The position numbers and the translations under genes were made by a program. DNA of 64,000 nucleotides, taken from contig NZ_CP143889.1 of assembly GCF_036417355.1 (NCBI RefSeq), forward strand, positions 2,356,001-2,420,000, read 5' to 3'. Below are positions 33,976 through 43,094 of this stretch, piece after piece; position 1 is the first letter of the stretch; every line of letters starts with the position of its first letter. A model generated the notes under the pieces. It was not told the origin of the DNA, did no database searches, and saw nothing but the letters and a program-made list of their open reading frames with translations. The DNA comes from Akkermansia sp. RCC_12PD. Lineage in GTDB: Bacteria; Verrucomicrobiota; Verrucomicrobiia; Verrucomicrobiales; Akkermansiaceae.

Positions 33976-35486
33976 GAACGCTGAATTCCGGCAAAAATTT
34001 TCTGGTAACCGTCAGCCTGATGGTCACGATGACCTTGCTGGGATTCGTGACGCGCAAGCTTTTCGTCAATGAAATCGGCGTGGAATACCTGGGCCTCAAC
34101 GGGCTGCTGACCAATATCCTGGCGGCGGTCACCCTGCTGGAATCCGGCTTCGGAACCAGCGTGGTGTTCCATCTTTACAAGCCGCTGGCTGAAAACGACC
34201 AGCCTCGCATTCTCGCCCTGCTGCAATTCTACCGCAAGGTGTACCGCCTCATTGCGGCGGCCGTGTTTTTCCTGTGCGTGTGCCTGTACCCCTTTCTGGG
34301 GTGTTTCATCAAGAACGGGAATCATCTGGACTACCTGACACTGGTTTATTTCATCTTCGTTTTCAATTCCATCCTGCCGTACCTGACGGCGTACAAGAAT
34401 TCCCTGATCAACGCGGACCAGAAAAACTATCGGCTGGGGACTATCAATTTTGTTTACCAGGTGGGCCTGAACCTGTCCAAGCTGGGCATCCTTTACTATA
34501 CGGGCAACTACATCCTGTACCTGGTGGTGGAATCCCTGTTTCTGGCGGGGTTCAACGTGGCCATGGTGCGGAAGGTGGACGCGCTTTACCCCTATGTGAA
34601 AAGCCGCATGACCCATGCGGTGGACGCCGTGACGAAGAGTCAGATTGCCGTCAACGTCAAGGCGCTCTTCCTGCACAGCGTGGGGGGCTATTTCATGCAT
34701 TCCACCAGCAACATTGTCATTTCCAGCTTCGTGGGGCTGGCGGCAGTGGGCTTTTATTCCAACTACATGCTCGTGGTCGGAACGATTTCCACCTTCATCA
34801 TGCAGGTAATCAACAGCATGGCGGAAAGCGTGGGCAACCTGATCGCCAGCGAGGACAGGGCGCACGTTTATGAAATTTTCAAAAGGATTTTCCTGATCAA
34901 CTTCCTGGTGTCCGGCGTGGCTTCCATCGTCCTGCTGAACACGCTGAATCCCTTTATCGGCTGGTGGCTGGGGGACGGGTACATTCTGCCGGGAGCCGTC
35001 TCCTTCGTGATCATCCTGAACTTCTTCGTGGTGGGCATGCGCCGCTCCGCCATGGTGTTCAAGACCAAGGCGGGCATTTTCCACCAGGACCGCTACTCCC
35101 CGCTTCTCCAGGGGGTGATCAACGTCGTCCTGGCCGTGATACTGGTGCGGTGGTGGGGGATAGCGGGCGTTCTGCTGGCGGCCACGCTCAGCCTTCTTTC
35201 CATCGGCGTCTGGCAGTTTCCGCGGCTGGTGTACAGGCATGTGTTTCACCAGCCCTTGAGGAAATACTTCCTGGCGTACGGGCAATACGTGCTGCTTACG
35301 GCGGCGGGCTACACTCTGACGTATCCCTTCTGTTCCCGGTCCTGGTTTGCTTCTCCGCTGGCTGACCTGCTCCTGTGGGGAACTATTTCCGTCGTCGTCC
35401 CGCTGGGGCTCTGCACAGCCGTTCTGTTCAGGACGGCGCCTTTCCAGGGATTGTTGATTCACGTGCGCAGACTGGCATGCAGATGA
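33972..35486 (+). CDS. Wzx-type oligosaccharide flippase
   Basis: Inner-membrane protein of 504 residues with 12-14 hydrophobic segments, of the MOP superfamily polysaccharide transporters. The N-terminus has TMTLLGFVTRKLFVNEIGVEYLGLNGLLTNI, the usual Wzx opening in which a parallel 'F...LG...YGL' region precedes the first periplasmic loop. AVGFYSNYMLVVGTISTFIMQVINS occurs mid-protein. It would flip undecaprenyl-linked repeat units to the periplasmic side for the EpsG-type polymerase. It is the only flippase candidate in the operon. Start and stop overlap neighbours by four bases each. Confidence 0.85.
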   Translation: MRTLNSGKNFLVTVSLMVTMTLLGFVTRKLFVNEIGVEYLGLNGLLTNILAAVTLLESGFGTSVVFHLYKPLAENDQPRILALLQFYRKVYRLIAAAVFFLCVCLYPFLGCFIKNGNHLDYLTLVYFIFVFNSILPYLTAYKNSLINADQKNYRLGTINFVYQVGLNLSKLGILYYTGNYILYLVVESLFLAGFNVAMVRKVDALYPYVKSRMTHAVDAVTKSQIAVNVKALFLHSVGGYFMHSTSNIVISSFVGLAAVGFYSNYMLVVGTISTFIMQVINSMAESVGNLIASEDRAHVYEIFKRIFLINFLVSGVASIVLLNTLNPFIGWWLGDGYILPGAVSFVIILNFFVVGMRRSAMVFKTKAGIFHQDRYSPLLQGVINVVLAVILVRWWGIAGVLLAATLSLLSIGVWQFPRLVYRHVFHQPLRKYFLAYGQYVLLTAAGYTLTYPFCSRSWFASPLADLLLWGTISVVVPLGLCTAVLFRTAPFQGLLIHVRRLACR

Positions 35487-36670
35487 AGCGTATTTTCATA
35501 GCTATTCAATATATGGAACTGGGGGGCGCGGAGCGTGCCCTGCTGGGGCTGCTGGAAGCGCTGGACACTTCCCGTTTCCGGGTTGACCTGTTCGTTTACA
35601 GGCATTCCGGGGATTTGATGCCGCTGATTCCGGAAAAGGTGAACCTGCTGCCGGAGCTCCCGGCCTACCGGGCGCTGTCCCGGCCCCTGAAAGACATCCT
35701 GACGGAAGGCAGGCTGGGAATTTTCTGCGCCCGGCTGTGGGCCAAATGGCGTTCCGCGCGTTTTGGGAAAAGTCTGAACGGGTTGGAAAATTACGCCGTG
35801 TTCGATGATGCCGCCGCGGCTGCGGCCCCCTTTCTGCCATCCTTAAGAAAGTTGGGAATGTACGATTTGGCGGTCAGTTTCCTGACACCCCACCGCATCG
35901 TCAGGGACAAGGTGCTGGCCCGCAGGAAAGTTGCCTGGATTCATACGGATTACTCTTCCATTGGCATCAATGCGGAGCGCGAACGCCCGGTATGGAGCAG
36001 TTACGACCGCATCGTATCCATTTCCCCGGAGGCGGGAAAAGGGTTCCTGTCCCGGTTCCCGGAGCTGGAAGACAGGCTGATGCTGATGGAAAACATCGTT
36101 TCCCCCCGGGCAGTGCGGGAGCAGGCCGCGCTGGAGGACGTTTCCGCCGTGATGGAAGGTTCTCCGTGCCTGTGCACAGTGGGAAGGTTCTCCCATGCCA
36201 AGGGCATGGACCGCGCCGTCAGGATAGCCGCCCGTCTGGTGGAGATGGGAATGAACGGGCTGCGGTGGTATCTGGCAGGCTACGGGGACGAGGCTTCCCT
36301 GCGGCGGGAAATTGCCGCGCATGGGATGGAGGAACACGTCGTTATCCTGGGAAAAAAGGCCAACCCCTATCCTTATATGGCCGCCTGCGGCCTGTATGTG
36401 CAGCCGTCCCGCTATGAAGGGAAGGCCGTGGCGGTTAGGGAGGCGCAGATTCTGGGGCGTCCCGTGGCCATCACGCGTTTTCCCACGGCTTCCGGCCATG
36501 TGGAGGACGGCGTGGACGGAGTCATTGTCCCGAACGACGAAGAGGGCGCCGCGAAGGCCCTGTTCTCCCTGCTGCATGATCCCGCCCGCCTGGAAAGCCT
36601 GGCGGCGGCATGCCGCGCGCGGGACTACGGCAACCGTGATGAAATCCTGAAACTGGAGGCGCTGGTCTGA
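35483..36670 (+). CDS. Family 4 glycosyltransferase
   Basis: 395 residues; the start MKRIFIAIQYME is fixed by the ATGA overlap with wzx (an ATG two codons earlier is possible). The N-terminal LGGAERALLGLLEAL is the GT4 glycine loop. DLAVSFLTPHRIVRDK and KVAWIHTDYSSIG recall the two tandem paralogues at 28-30 kb. The C-terminal domain has CTVGRFSHAKGMDRAVRIA and GKKANPYPYMAACGLYVQPSRYEGKAVAVREAQ. A likely internal sugar transferase of the repeat unit. Confidence 0.85.
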   Translation: MKRIFIAIQYMELGGAERALLGLLEALDTSRFRVDLFVYRHSGDLMPLIPEKVNLLPELPAYRALSRPLKDILTEGRLGIFCARLWAKWRSARFGKSLNGLENYAVFDDAAAAAAPFLPSLRKLGMYDLAVSFLTPHRIVRDKVLARRKVAWIHTDYSSIGINAERERPVWSSYDRIVSISPEAGKGFLSRFPELEDRLMLMENIVSPRAVREQAALEDVSAVMEGSPCLCTVGRFSHAKGMDRAVRIAARLVEMGMNGLRWYLAGYGDEASLRREIAAHGMEEHVVILGKKANPYPYMAACGLYVQPSRYEGKAVAVREAQILGRPVAITRFPTASGHVEDGVDGVIVPNDEEGAAKALFSLLHDPARLESLAAACRARDYGNRDEILKLEALV

Positions 36671-36672
36671 AC

Positions 36673-37785
36673 ATGGGAAGACGTATTTTATACATTGCCA
36701 ACGGCATCACCGGGCCGGGAGGGCTGGAACGGGTTCTGTCCGTCCGGACGCGCCTGCTTGCGGAAGAATACGGGGACGAAATCCATATCATGACTCTGAA
36801 TGAACGGGGTGCGGAGCCCTTTTACGATTTTCACCCGGGAATCCGTGTTCATGACGTTGCGATGGAGGGTAGCCCCGTGGCACGGCTGGCGGCCTGGGTA
36901 CGGGGCATCCGGAAAACGGTGCGTACCGTGAATCCCGATGTGGTGGACGTGTGCGACGACGGGTTCAAGGGATTCTGGATTCCCCTTCTGCTGTCCGGGC
37001 GGCGTCCGGTCATCTATGAACGCCATGTCTCCCGGATGATCCAGACGGAGGGCGGGTGCCCTTCCGTTTTCATGAAGATGGAATTTGCCGCCATGTGTTT
37101 CCTGGGGGGGCGCTTTGCCCGCTTCGTGGTGCCTGCCTCCGGAAACAGGGTGGAATGGAATATGCGCAATGTGGAGGTCATTCCCAACCCTCTTCCCTTT
37201 TATCCGTCCGTTCCGTCTTCCGGAAAGGAAAAGCGGGTGATTGCCGTGGGCAAAATTTCCCCTCAGAAAAACTATGGGGCCTTGCTGGAGGCCTGGAAAA
37301 GGGTACACGGGAAATTTCCGGACTGGAGGCTGGACCTGTTCGGCGCGGAGCGCGACGGAGGCAGGCTGAGAACGGCGATTCGGTCGGCGGGGCTGGAAGA
37401 AAGCTTTGTGCTGCATCCGCCCACGAGGGAAATCATGGCGGCGTACCTGGGAGCCTCCATCTGTGCGATGTCTTCCAAATATGAGGGATTCGGCATGATG
37501 ATGGTGGAGGCCATGGCGTGCGGCGTACCGTGCGTGGCCTTTGACTGCCCCTGCGGTCCCGCGGACATCATCAGCCATGAAGAAGACGGCCTGCTGGTGG
37601 AGAAAAACAATATTCCCGGACTGGCGAATGCCCTGGAGCGCCTGATGGGGGATGAAGTGCTGCGTGGAGCCCTGGCGGCGAAGGCACGGGAACATGTGAG
37701 GCGTTACGCGGCTGAAACGGTGGCGGAGCAGTGGAACAGGCTGTATGGCCGGGTTCTGGAGGAAGGAAAGGGGGGACGGCCATGA
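36673..37785 (+). CDS. Family 4 glycosyltransferase (GalNAc-transferase-like branch)
   Basis: 370 residues starting MGRRILYIANGITGPGGLERVLS two bases after the previous stop. The GGLERV loop and the segment SSKYEGFGMMMVEAMACGVPCVAFDCPCGPADII are typical of the PglA/PglH/PglJ-like GT4 branch that transfers GalNAc or related sugars. The AVGKISPQKNYGALLEAW motif gives the nucleotide-binding domain. Substrate preference is inference from family resemblance. It shares the CPCGP segment with the GT4 at 40.8 kb. Overlaps the next gene by ATGA. Confidence 0.84.
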   Translation: MGRRILYIANGITGPGGLERVLSVRTRLLAEEYGDEIHIMTLNERGAEPFYDFHPGIRVHDVAMEGSPVARLAAWVRGIRKTVRTVNPDVVDVCDDGFKGFWIPLLLSGRRPVIYERHVSRMIQTEGGCPSVFMKMEFAAMCFLGGRFARFVVPASGNRVEWNMRNVEVIPNPLPFYPSVPSSGKEKRVIAVGKISPQKNYGALLEAWKRVHGKFPDWRLDLFGAERDGGRLRTAIRSAGLEESFVLHPPTREIMAAYLGASICAMSSKYEGFGMMMVEAMACGVPCVAFDCPCGPADIISHEEDGLLVEKNNIPGLANALERLMGDEVLRGALAAKAREHVRRYAAETVAEQWNRLYGRVLEEGKGGRP

Positions 37786-38822
37786 TTTCCGTCATCGTTC
37801 CCGTGTACAATGCGGAAGCTTACGTGTCCCGCTGCCTGGAAAGCATCCTGAACCAGACGTACCGGGATATCCGGGTTGTCTGCGTGAATGACGGCTCCAC
37901 GGACGGCACCGGCTCCATTCTGGAAGACTTCCGCCGCAGGGACAGCCGGGTGGAGGTTCTTGCCCGTGAAAATTCCGGACTTTCCGCCTCCCGCAATGCC
38001 GGGTTGGAACGGGCGGATGGGGAATACGTGATGTTTGCGGATGCGGATGACTGGCTGGACGAACATGCGTGTGCGGACGCGGTAAAAGCCATGCGGGGCC
38101 GGGATGCGGACATTGTTTTCTGGAGCTATGTGAAGGAATATGAATCGGTCTCGTCCCCGGTTTTGTTCTGGCCGGAGGAACGCGTCTTCGAGGGGGAAGC
38201 CATGGCGTGGCTGAGAACCCGCCTGCTGGGCCCCGGCGGCGCGGAACTGGCCCGGCCGGAAAGGATGGATTCCTACGGAACGGCCTGGGGCAAGCTTTAC
38301 AGGCGTTCCCTGTTCCGGGATGCGGAGGCCGCGTTTGTGGATACCGCGCTCATCGGTTCCGCGGAGGATGTTCTCTGCAATCTTTCCCTGTTCGGAGCGG
38401 CCCGGAGGGCCGTCTATATTCCTTCCACGTTCTACCATTACCGGAAGACGGCTTCCGGGGCGCTGACCAGAAGGTACAAGCCGGACCTGGTGGCGCAGTG
38501 GGAGGAGCTCTTCAGGCGCATGGATGTACATGTGAGGAAACATGGCGCGTGTCCGGAGGCAGAGCGGGCCCTTCGGAACCGCATGGCCCTGTCCGTCATC
38601 TTTCTGGGGCTGAACATCTGCGATGCTCCCGGGTCTCCGGTGCGGCACGCCGCCATGCTCCGGAACCTGCTGGAACGGGACTGGTGCCGTGCGGCGGTCG
38701 GAACGCTTCCCCTGAAGCCGCTCCCGTTCCACTGGAAAACGTTCTTTCTGGCGGCGAAGTCGGGATTCGTTCCCGGCCTGTACCTGCTCCTGCGAATCAT
38801 CAAGCGAATTCTGGCAACATGA
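37782..38822 (+). CDS. Family 2 glycosyltransferase
   Basis: 346 residues starting MISVIVPVYNAEAYVSRCL at the ATGA overlap. GT-A features are VCVNDGSTDGTGSILED, SGLSASRNAGLERADG and MFADADDWLDEHA. The middle segment YGTAWGKLYRRSLF, then IGSAEDVLCNLSLF, are the conserved acceptor-side motifs of capsule GT2 enzymes. The C-terminal helices are basic and amphipathic, suiting membrane association. Highly similar in layout to the GT2 proteins at 30.6 and 42.0 kb. Confidence 0.85.
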   Translation: MISVIVPVYNAEAYVSRCLESILNQTYRDIRVVCVNDGSTDGTGSILEDFRRRDSRVEVLARENSGLSASRNAGLERADGEYVMFADADDWLDEHACADAVKAMRGRDADIVFWSYVKEYESVSSPVLFWPEERVFEGEAMAWLRTRLLGPGGAELARPERMDSYGTAWGKLYRRSLFRDAEAAFVDTALIGSAEDVLCNLSLFGAARRAVYIPSTFYHYRKTASGALTRRYKPDLVAQWEELFRRMDVHVRKHGACPEAERALRNRMALSVIFLGLNICDAPGSPVRHAAMLRNLLERDWCRAAVGTLPLKPLPFHWKTFFLAAKSGFVPGLYLLLRIIKRILAT

Positions 38823-39937
38823 CCCCCCAACGAGTATTAATGGTATTCACCATCATGAACCGCGGAGGCGCGGAAACGATGGTCATGAATTATTACCGCC
38901 ATATCGACCGCCGCAGGCTCCAGTTCGATTTCCTGGTTCACCGGGAGACCCCCGGCATTTATGAAGAGGAAATCCGGGAACTGGGCGGCCGGATTTACAG
39001 GCTGCCGCCCATCACCCTGTCCGGTCTGGCCGCGTACAGGAGGGAGGTGGCGCGCTTCTTTGACGAACACCCGGAATACAGGCTGGTTCACGGGCACTGC
39101 TCCGAGCTGGGCTACTGGGTGTACCGCGAAGCGGCCGCGCGGAACATCCCCTTCATTGCGGCGCATGCGCACAGTTCCCCGCTGGGAATGGATAAAAATT
39201 CCCTGTTCCGTTTTCTGCTCAAGCATCTGATGCGCCCGTACCTGACGCACCGTTTCACGTGCAATGAATTGTGCGGCCGCTGGCTCTTTGGCCGCAAGGG
39301 AATGAAGGATGCCGTGGTGGTCCGGAACGCCATTGATGCGGGAAAATTCAGTTATTCTCCGGAAACCCGTGAGCGGGTCAGGAGGGAAATGGGCTGGGAG
39401 GGAAAACTGGTGGCAGGCCACACGGGCAACTTTTCCTGGCCCAAGAACCATGAGTTCCTGCTGCGCGTTTTTCAGGCGTTCCTGGTCCTGCATCCGGATT
39501 CCCTTCTGGTGCTGGCGGGAAGCGGCGGGGAAAAGGAGGAACAGGTCAGACAGGAGGCGGAGCGTGCGGAATGGCGGGGACGCATCCGCCTGCTGGGCGG
39601 CAGGGACGACATTCCGGATTTACTGCAGGGAATGGACGTTTTCGTTTTCCCGTCGTGGTTTGAGGGGTTCGGCATCGCCATGCTGGAGGCCCAGGCGGCG
39701 GGGCTGCCCGTTTTGGCCTCCGACCGGGTTCCGGAAGATGCCGCGGTGGTGCCGGGCCACGTAAGCTTTCTGTCCCTCAGGGAATCCCCCGCGGTTTGGG
39801 CGCGGGAAATGGAGGAACTGGCCTGCGGATGGCGGCGGAACGATACGGCGGAGGCCATCCGGCAAGCCGGGCTGGACATTGCCGGCAATGCGCAGAAGCT
39901 TCAGGAATTCTATCTGGAACAGGGAGGTGAATCATGA
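38819..39937 (+). CDS. Family 4 glycosyltransferase (EpsF-like)
   Basis: 372 residues starting MTPQRVLMVFTIMNRGGAET, ATGA overlap at both ends. The opening MNRGGAETMVMNYYRHIDR, FDFLVHRETPGIYEEEIRELGG, and AHAHSSPLGMDKNSL are closely typical of the EpsF branch of GT4 enzymes. The C-terminal domain has GHTGNFSWPKNHEFLLRVF and FPSWFEGFGIAMLEAQAAGLPVLASDRVP. Confident family placement; sugar unknown. Confidence 0.87.
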   Translation: MTPQRVLMVFTIMNRGGAETMVMNYYRHIDRRRLQFDFLVHRETPGIYEEEIRELGGRIYRLPPITLSGLAAYRREVARFFDEHPEYRLVHGHCSELGYWVYREAAARNIPFIAAHAHSSPLGMDKNSLFRFLLKHLMRPYLTHRFTCNELCGRWLFGRKGMKDAVVVRNAIDAGKFSYSPETRERVRREMGWEGKLVAGHTGNFSWPKNHEFLLRVFQAFLVLHPDSLLVLAGSGGEKEEQVRQEAERAEWRGRIRLLGGRDDIPDLLQGMDVFVFPSWFEGFGIAMLEAQAAGLPVLASDRVPEDAAVVPGHVSFLSLRESPAVWAREMEELACGWRRNDTAEAIRQAGLDIAGNAQKLQEFYLEQGGES

Positions 39938-40830
39938 AGACAATGAAGACGTTGACCGTGTTCACGCCGACCTTCAACAGGGCGGAATGCCTGCGCCGCT
40001 GTTATGAAAGCCTGCTGAGGCAGACCTGCCGCGACTTTGTCTGGCTGGTCGTCGATGACGGATCATCCGACGGAACCGCAGACCTGGTGCGGGAATGGCA
40101 ACGGGCGGGGCATGTGGAAATACGCTACCACTATCAGGAAAACGGAGGAATGCACACGGCCCATAATGCCGCGTACAGGCTCATGGACACGGAACTCAAC
40201 GTCTGCCTGGATTCCGACGACCTGATGACGGAAGACGCCGTGGCTGCCATTCTGGAACTCTGGAAGCGGCGCGGAAGCGAACGTCTGGCCGGAATTGCGG
40301 GGCTGGACGCCGACGTCCGTACCGGGGAACTCATCGGAACGGCCTTTGAAGAGGATGGCAGGGAGATGACGCTGACCGGATTCTATGCATCGGGGGGCAG
40401 GGGAGACAAGAAGCTCGTGTACCGGACCGCGCTGATGAAGCGGCTGCCGCCTTATCCCGTGTTTCCCGGTGAAAAGTATGTGGGGCTGGGCTACAAGTAC
40501 ATGCTGGCGGACGAAGCGGCGCCCCTGCTGGCCATGAACAGGGTGCTTTGCCTGGTGGAATACCGGGAGGACGGTTCCTCGAAAAACATGTTCAGGCAGT
40601 ACGTCCGGAATCCCAGGGGATTTGCCTTTCTGCGGAAGGAGGGGATGAAGCGCCAGCCTTCCGGGCGCAGGCGCTTCATGGAGGCGGTGCATTACGTGTC
40701 CGCCTCCCTGCTGGCGCGCCATGCCCGCTTTTTGCAGGAATCCCCGCGTCCGTTCCTGACGCTGGCGGCCGTGCCCTTCGGAATAGCGCTGATGTGCCTG
40801 ATTATCGTGAAAACCAGAAACAACGGATGA
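39934..40830 (+). CDS. Family 2 glycosyltransferase
   Basis: 298 residues starting MKTMKTLTVFTPTFNRAECL; a second Met (three codons on) is possible. GT-A signatures are VVDDGSSDGTADLV, NGGMHTAHNAAYRL and CLDSDDLMTED. The NGGxHTAHN segment is typical of a branch of short GT2 enzymes in capsule clusters. A C-terminal hydrophobic segment (TLAAVPFGIALMCLIIVK) suggests membrane attachment. Seven bases separate it from the next gene. Confidence 0.85.
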   Translation: MKTMKTLTVFTPTFNRAECLRRCYESLLRQTCRDFVWLVVDDGSSDGTADLVREWQRAGHVEIRYHYQENGGMHTAHNAAYRLMDTELNVCLDSDDLMTEDAVAAILELWKRRGSERLAGIAGLDADVRTGELIGTAFEEDGREMTLTGFYASGGRGDKKLVYRTALMKRLPPYPVFPGEKYVGLGYKYMLADEAAPLLAMNRVLCLVEYREDGSSKNMFRQYVRNPRGFAFLRKEGMKRQPSGRRRFMEAVHYVSASLLARHARFLQESPRPFLTLAAVPFGIALMCLIIVKTRNNG

Positions 40831-40837
40831 CCGGAAT

Positions 40838-42007
40838 ATGAAGATTGCGTACGTACTGGATGATCTGGACGCGGCGGGAGGAATTCAGGCCGTCACGCGC
40901 GCCAAGGCTGCGGCGCTGGCCGCCGTGCCGGGCAATGAAGTCGTTCTGGTTGCGGCCAACGACGCCCGCCGGACTGCGGCGGATTTGCCGCCGGGCGTCA
41001 GGGTGGTGACCCTGGGTGTGAATTATTATGAGGACGACTGGAAGGGATTCCTGTATGTGATGAAGGGCATCCTTGTCAGGCGCAGGCGCCATGCGGAGGC
41101 TCTCCGGAAAACCCTTGGGGAGCTGGAGCCGGATATCGTCATTTCCGTAGGGCAGTCGGAAAAGTTCATGATTTCCCGGATTTCCCGCGGCAGACCATGG
41201 AAAACCGTGCGCGAATACCACTACTCCGGTACCTACCGGAAAGATTACGCGAGGCTTCAGGGCGGGATGAGGGCGCGTGTCATGGCCGCCGTTTCCGATT
41301 TTTATGAATTCGCGCTCCGCCAGGGCGGCTATGACGCCACCGTGGTGCTTACCCGGCAGGATATGGAGACGAACTGGAAGGGAAGGAAGGGCGTGCACGT
41401 GATTCCGAACCCGTGCATCCGCCGGACGGAACGGACTGCCTCCTTGGACCGTCCCCGCGCGGTTGCCGTGGGGCGTCTTGTTCCGGTCAAGGGATTTGAC
41501 CTTTTGATCCGTGCGTGGGAAAAAGTGGCTGCCGTCCATCCCGGATGGGAGCTGGAGATATGGGGGGACGGTCCGGAAAAGGAATCCCTTGAAAACCTGG
41601 TCCGGGAAAAGGGGCTGGAAAGGCAGGTATTTCTGCGCGGAGCCACCTCTGAGGTGCAGGAAAAACTGCTGCAGTCCTCCATGCTGGTGTTTTCCTCCCT
41701 TTTTGAGGGATTCGGCATGGTGCTGGTGGAGGCGATGGCGTGCGGCGTGCCCTGCGTGGCGTTTGAATGCCCGTGCGGACCGCGGGATCTGATTGATCCG
41801 GAAAAAGACGGCCTGCTGGTTCCACCAGGAGATACGGGCCGTCTGGCGGAGGCCGTCATCCGGATGATTGAACATCCCGAATTGAGGCGCGCCATGGGAG
41901 CCGCCGCCCGGAAGAAGGCCGGACGTTATGGGCTGGACGCCATTGCCCGTTCCTGGATGGACCTGTTCCATGCATTGAAAAATTCTGAAAACACGAACCT
42001 TGCCTGA
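40838..42007 (+). CDS. Family 4 glycosyltransferase
   Basis: 389 residues starting MKIAYVLDDLDAAGGIQAVTR. GT4 features include the AGGIQ loop, AVGRLVPVKGFDLLIRAWEKV, and SSLFEGFGMVLVEAMACGVPCVAFECPCGPRDLI. The last segment is nearly identical in pattern to the GT4 at 36.7 kb, so these two form another related pair. The stop overlaps the next start by one base (TGATG), so translation is coupled. Confidence 0.85.
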   Translation: MKIAYVLDDLDAAGGIQAVTRAKAAALAAVPGNEVVLVAANDARRTAADLPPGVRVVTLGVNYYEDDWKGFLYVMKGILVRRRRHAEALRKTLGELEPDIVISVGQSEKFMISRISRGRPWKTVREYHYSGTYRKDYARLQGGMRARVMAAVSDFYEFALRQGGYDATVVLTRQDMETNWKGRKGVHVIPNPCIRRTERTASLDRPRAVAVGRLVPVKGFDLLIRAWEKVAAVHPGWELEIWGDGPEKESLENLVREKGLERQVFLRGATSEVQEKLLQSSMLVFSSLFEGFGMVLVEAMACGVPCVAFECPCGPRDLIDPEKDGLLVPPGDTGRLAEAVIRMIEHPELRRAMGAAARKKAGRYGLDAIARSWMDLFHALKNSENTNLA

Positions 42008-43080
42008 TGACCATGCCACTCGTTTCCATTATCATTCCGTGCTACAATGTAGCCGCATTCATGAAAAAATGCCTGGATACCGTCTGCGCCCAGACGCTTC
42101 GGGACATAGAAATCATCTGCATCAATGACGGTTCCACGGACGGAACGCCGGACATCCTGCGGGAATATGAAGCCGCGGACGAAAGAATCCGCATCATCGA
42201 CCAGCCCAATGCGGGCGTGGCGGCGGCCCGGAATGCCGGGCTGGATGCCGCGTGCGGAAAGTACATCGGGTTTGCCGACCCGGACGACTATGTCTCCCCC
42301 GTCATGTTCCAGCGCCTGTATCTGGCGGCGGAACAGTATGGAGCGGAGCTGGTTTGCATGGGGGCCACGATTGCCGGGGACATGCCGCTCTCCGTCCGGT
42401 GGAGCATGCTCAACGGCCTGCAATGCCCGGAATGGCACTGCAGCCATTACGACTTTGCGTCCATGGGAACGTTCAGCGAGCTGTGCTGGGACAAGCTTTA
42501 CCGGGCGGATTTCCTGAAAAAGACGGGCCTCCGCTTCCGGGAGGGAATGAGGCAGGGGAGCGATGCCCTGTTCAACAACCTGCTTCACCCCTATGTGCGG
42601 AATATTGTCAAAATACCGGATTGCCTGTACATTTACCGTCCTACTCGTCCGGATTCCCTGGTTAACGTTTACAAGGCCCCGGACAAAAAGGGTTCCGGGT
42701 TTTATCCGGCTCTGGAGCGCGTGGACCTGATCGCCGCTGCCTACCGGGAATTGGGCTGTCTGGAAAAAGCCAGGATAACGGTCCTGAACTGGCTGAACGG
42801 CAGTATCCAGCTTTTCTCGTCCAACCTGCTCCACCAGACGGCGGGAGAGAAAAAGGAAGCCCTGGATGCGGTCCGCGCCCTGTTGGACAAATACGGGTGG
42901 CGAGAATTTGCCCAGTCCCCGGAATCCCCTTTCCGTCTCCTGAAATACATTGCCTGCGGGCACGACTTCCGCGTGAGGTGTGCCCTGTTCGGCCTTTACC
43001 GGTTCCTGCATTCCCGCGCCGGAAACAAGCTGGTGGAGCTATGCACCCGGATTATCAACCTGCGCGGAAGCTCCCGGTAG
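42007..43080 (+). CDS. Family 2 glycosyltransferase, last gene of the operon
   Basis: 357 residues starting MTMPLVSIIIPCYNVAAFM. GT-A signatures are ICINDGSTDGTPDILRE, NAGVAAARNAGLDAA and GFADPDDYVSPV. SELCWDKLYRADFLKKTG and RQGSDALFNNLLHPYV complete the capsule GT2 pattern. It closes the operon and is convergent with the aspartic-protease-like gene 14 bases away. No clear terminator lies in that gap, so read-through antisense into the next gene is possible. Confidence 0.85.
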   Translation: MTMPLVSIIIPCYNVAAFMKKCLDTVCAQTLRDIEIICINDGSTDGTPDILREYEAADERIRIIDQPNAGVAAARNAGLDAACGKYIGFADPDDYVSPVMFQRLYLAAEQYGAELVCMGATIAGDMPLSVRWSMLNGLQCPEWHCSHYDFASMGTFSELCWDKLYRADFLKKTGLRFREGMRQGSDALFNNLLHPYVRNIVKIPDCLYIYRPTRPDSLVNVYKAPDKKGSGFYPALERVDLIAAAYRELGCLEKARITVLNWLNGSIQLFSSNLLHQTAGEKKEALDAVRALLDKYGWREFAQSPESPFRLLKYIACGHDFRVRCALFGLYRFLHSRAGNKLVELCTRIINLRGSSR

Positions 43081-43094
43081 GCGGGCATTCCGGT

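Larger units (their letters stand above)
18452..43080 (+). other. Exopolysaccharide biosynthesis operon (19 genes)
   Basis: Nineteen rightward genes over 24.6 kb with no gap larger than 19 bases and eleven start/stop overlaps of one to eight bases (mostly ATGA), so co-transcription and translational coupling are very likely. Contents: Wzy, initiating phosphoglycosyl transferase, UDP-sugar modifying enzymes, Wza, Wzc, Wzx, eleven glycosyltransferases, a pyruvyl transferase and a GH88/105-like enzyme. No transcription antiterminator of the UpxY/RfaH type was seen at its head. Confidence 0.85.

Noticed and set aside
33759-35462. 567-codon open frame antisense to the flippase gene
   Set aside because: Gln/His/Asp-rich shadow of a membrane protein; the flippase frame has clear membrane segments and operon overlaps.
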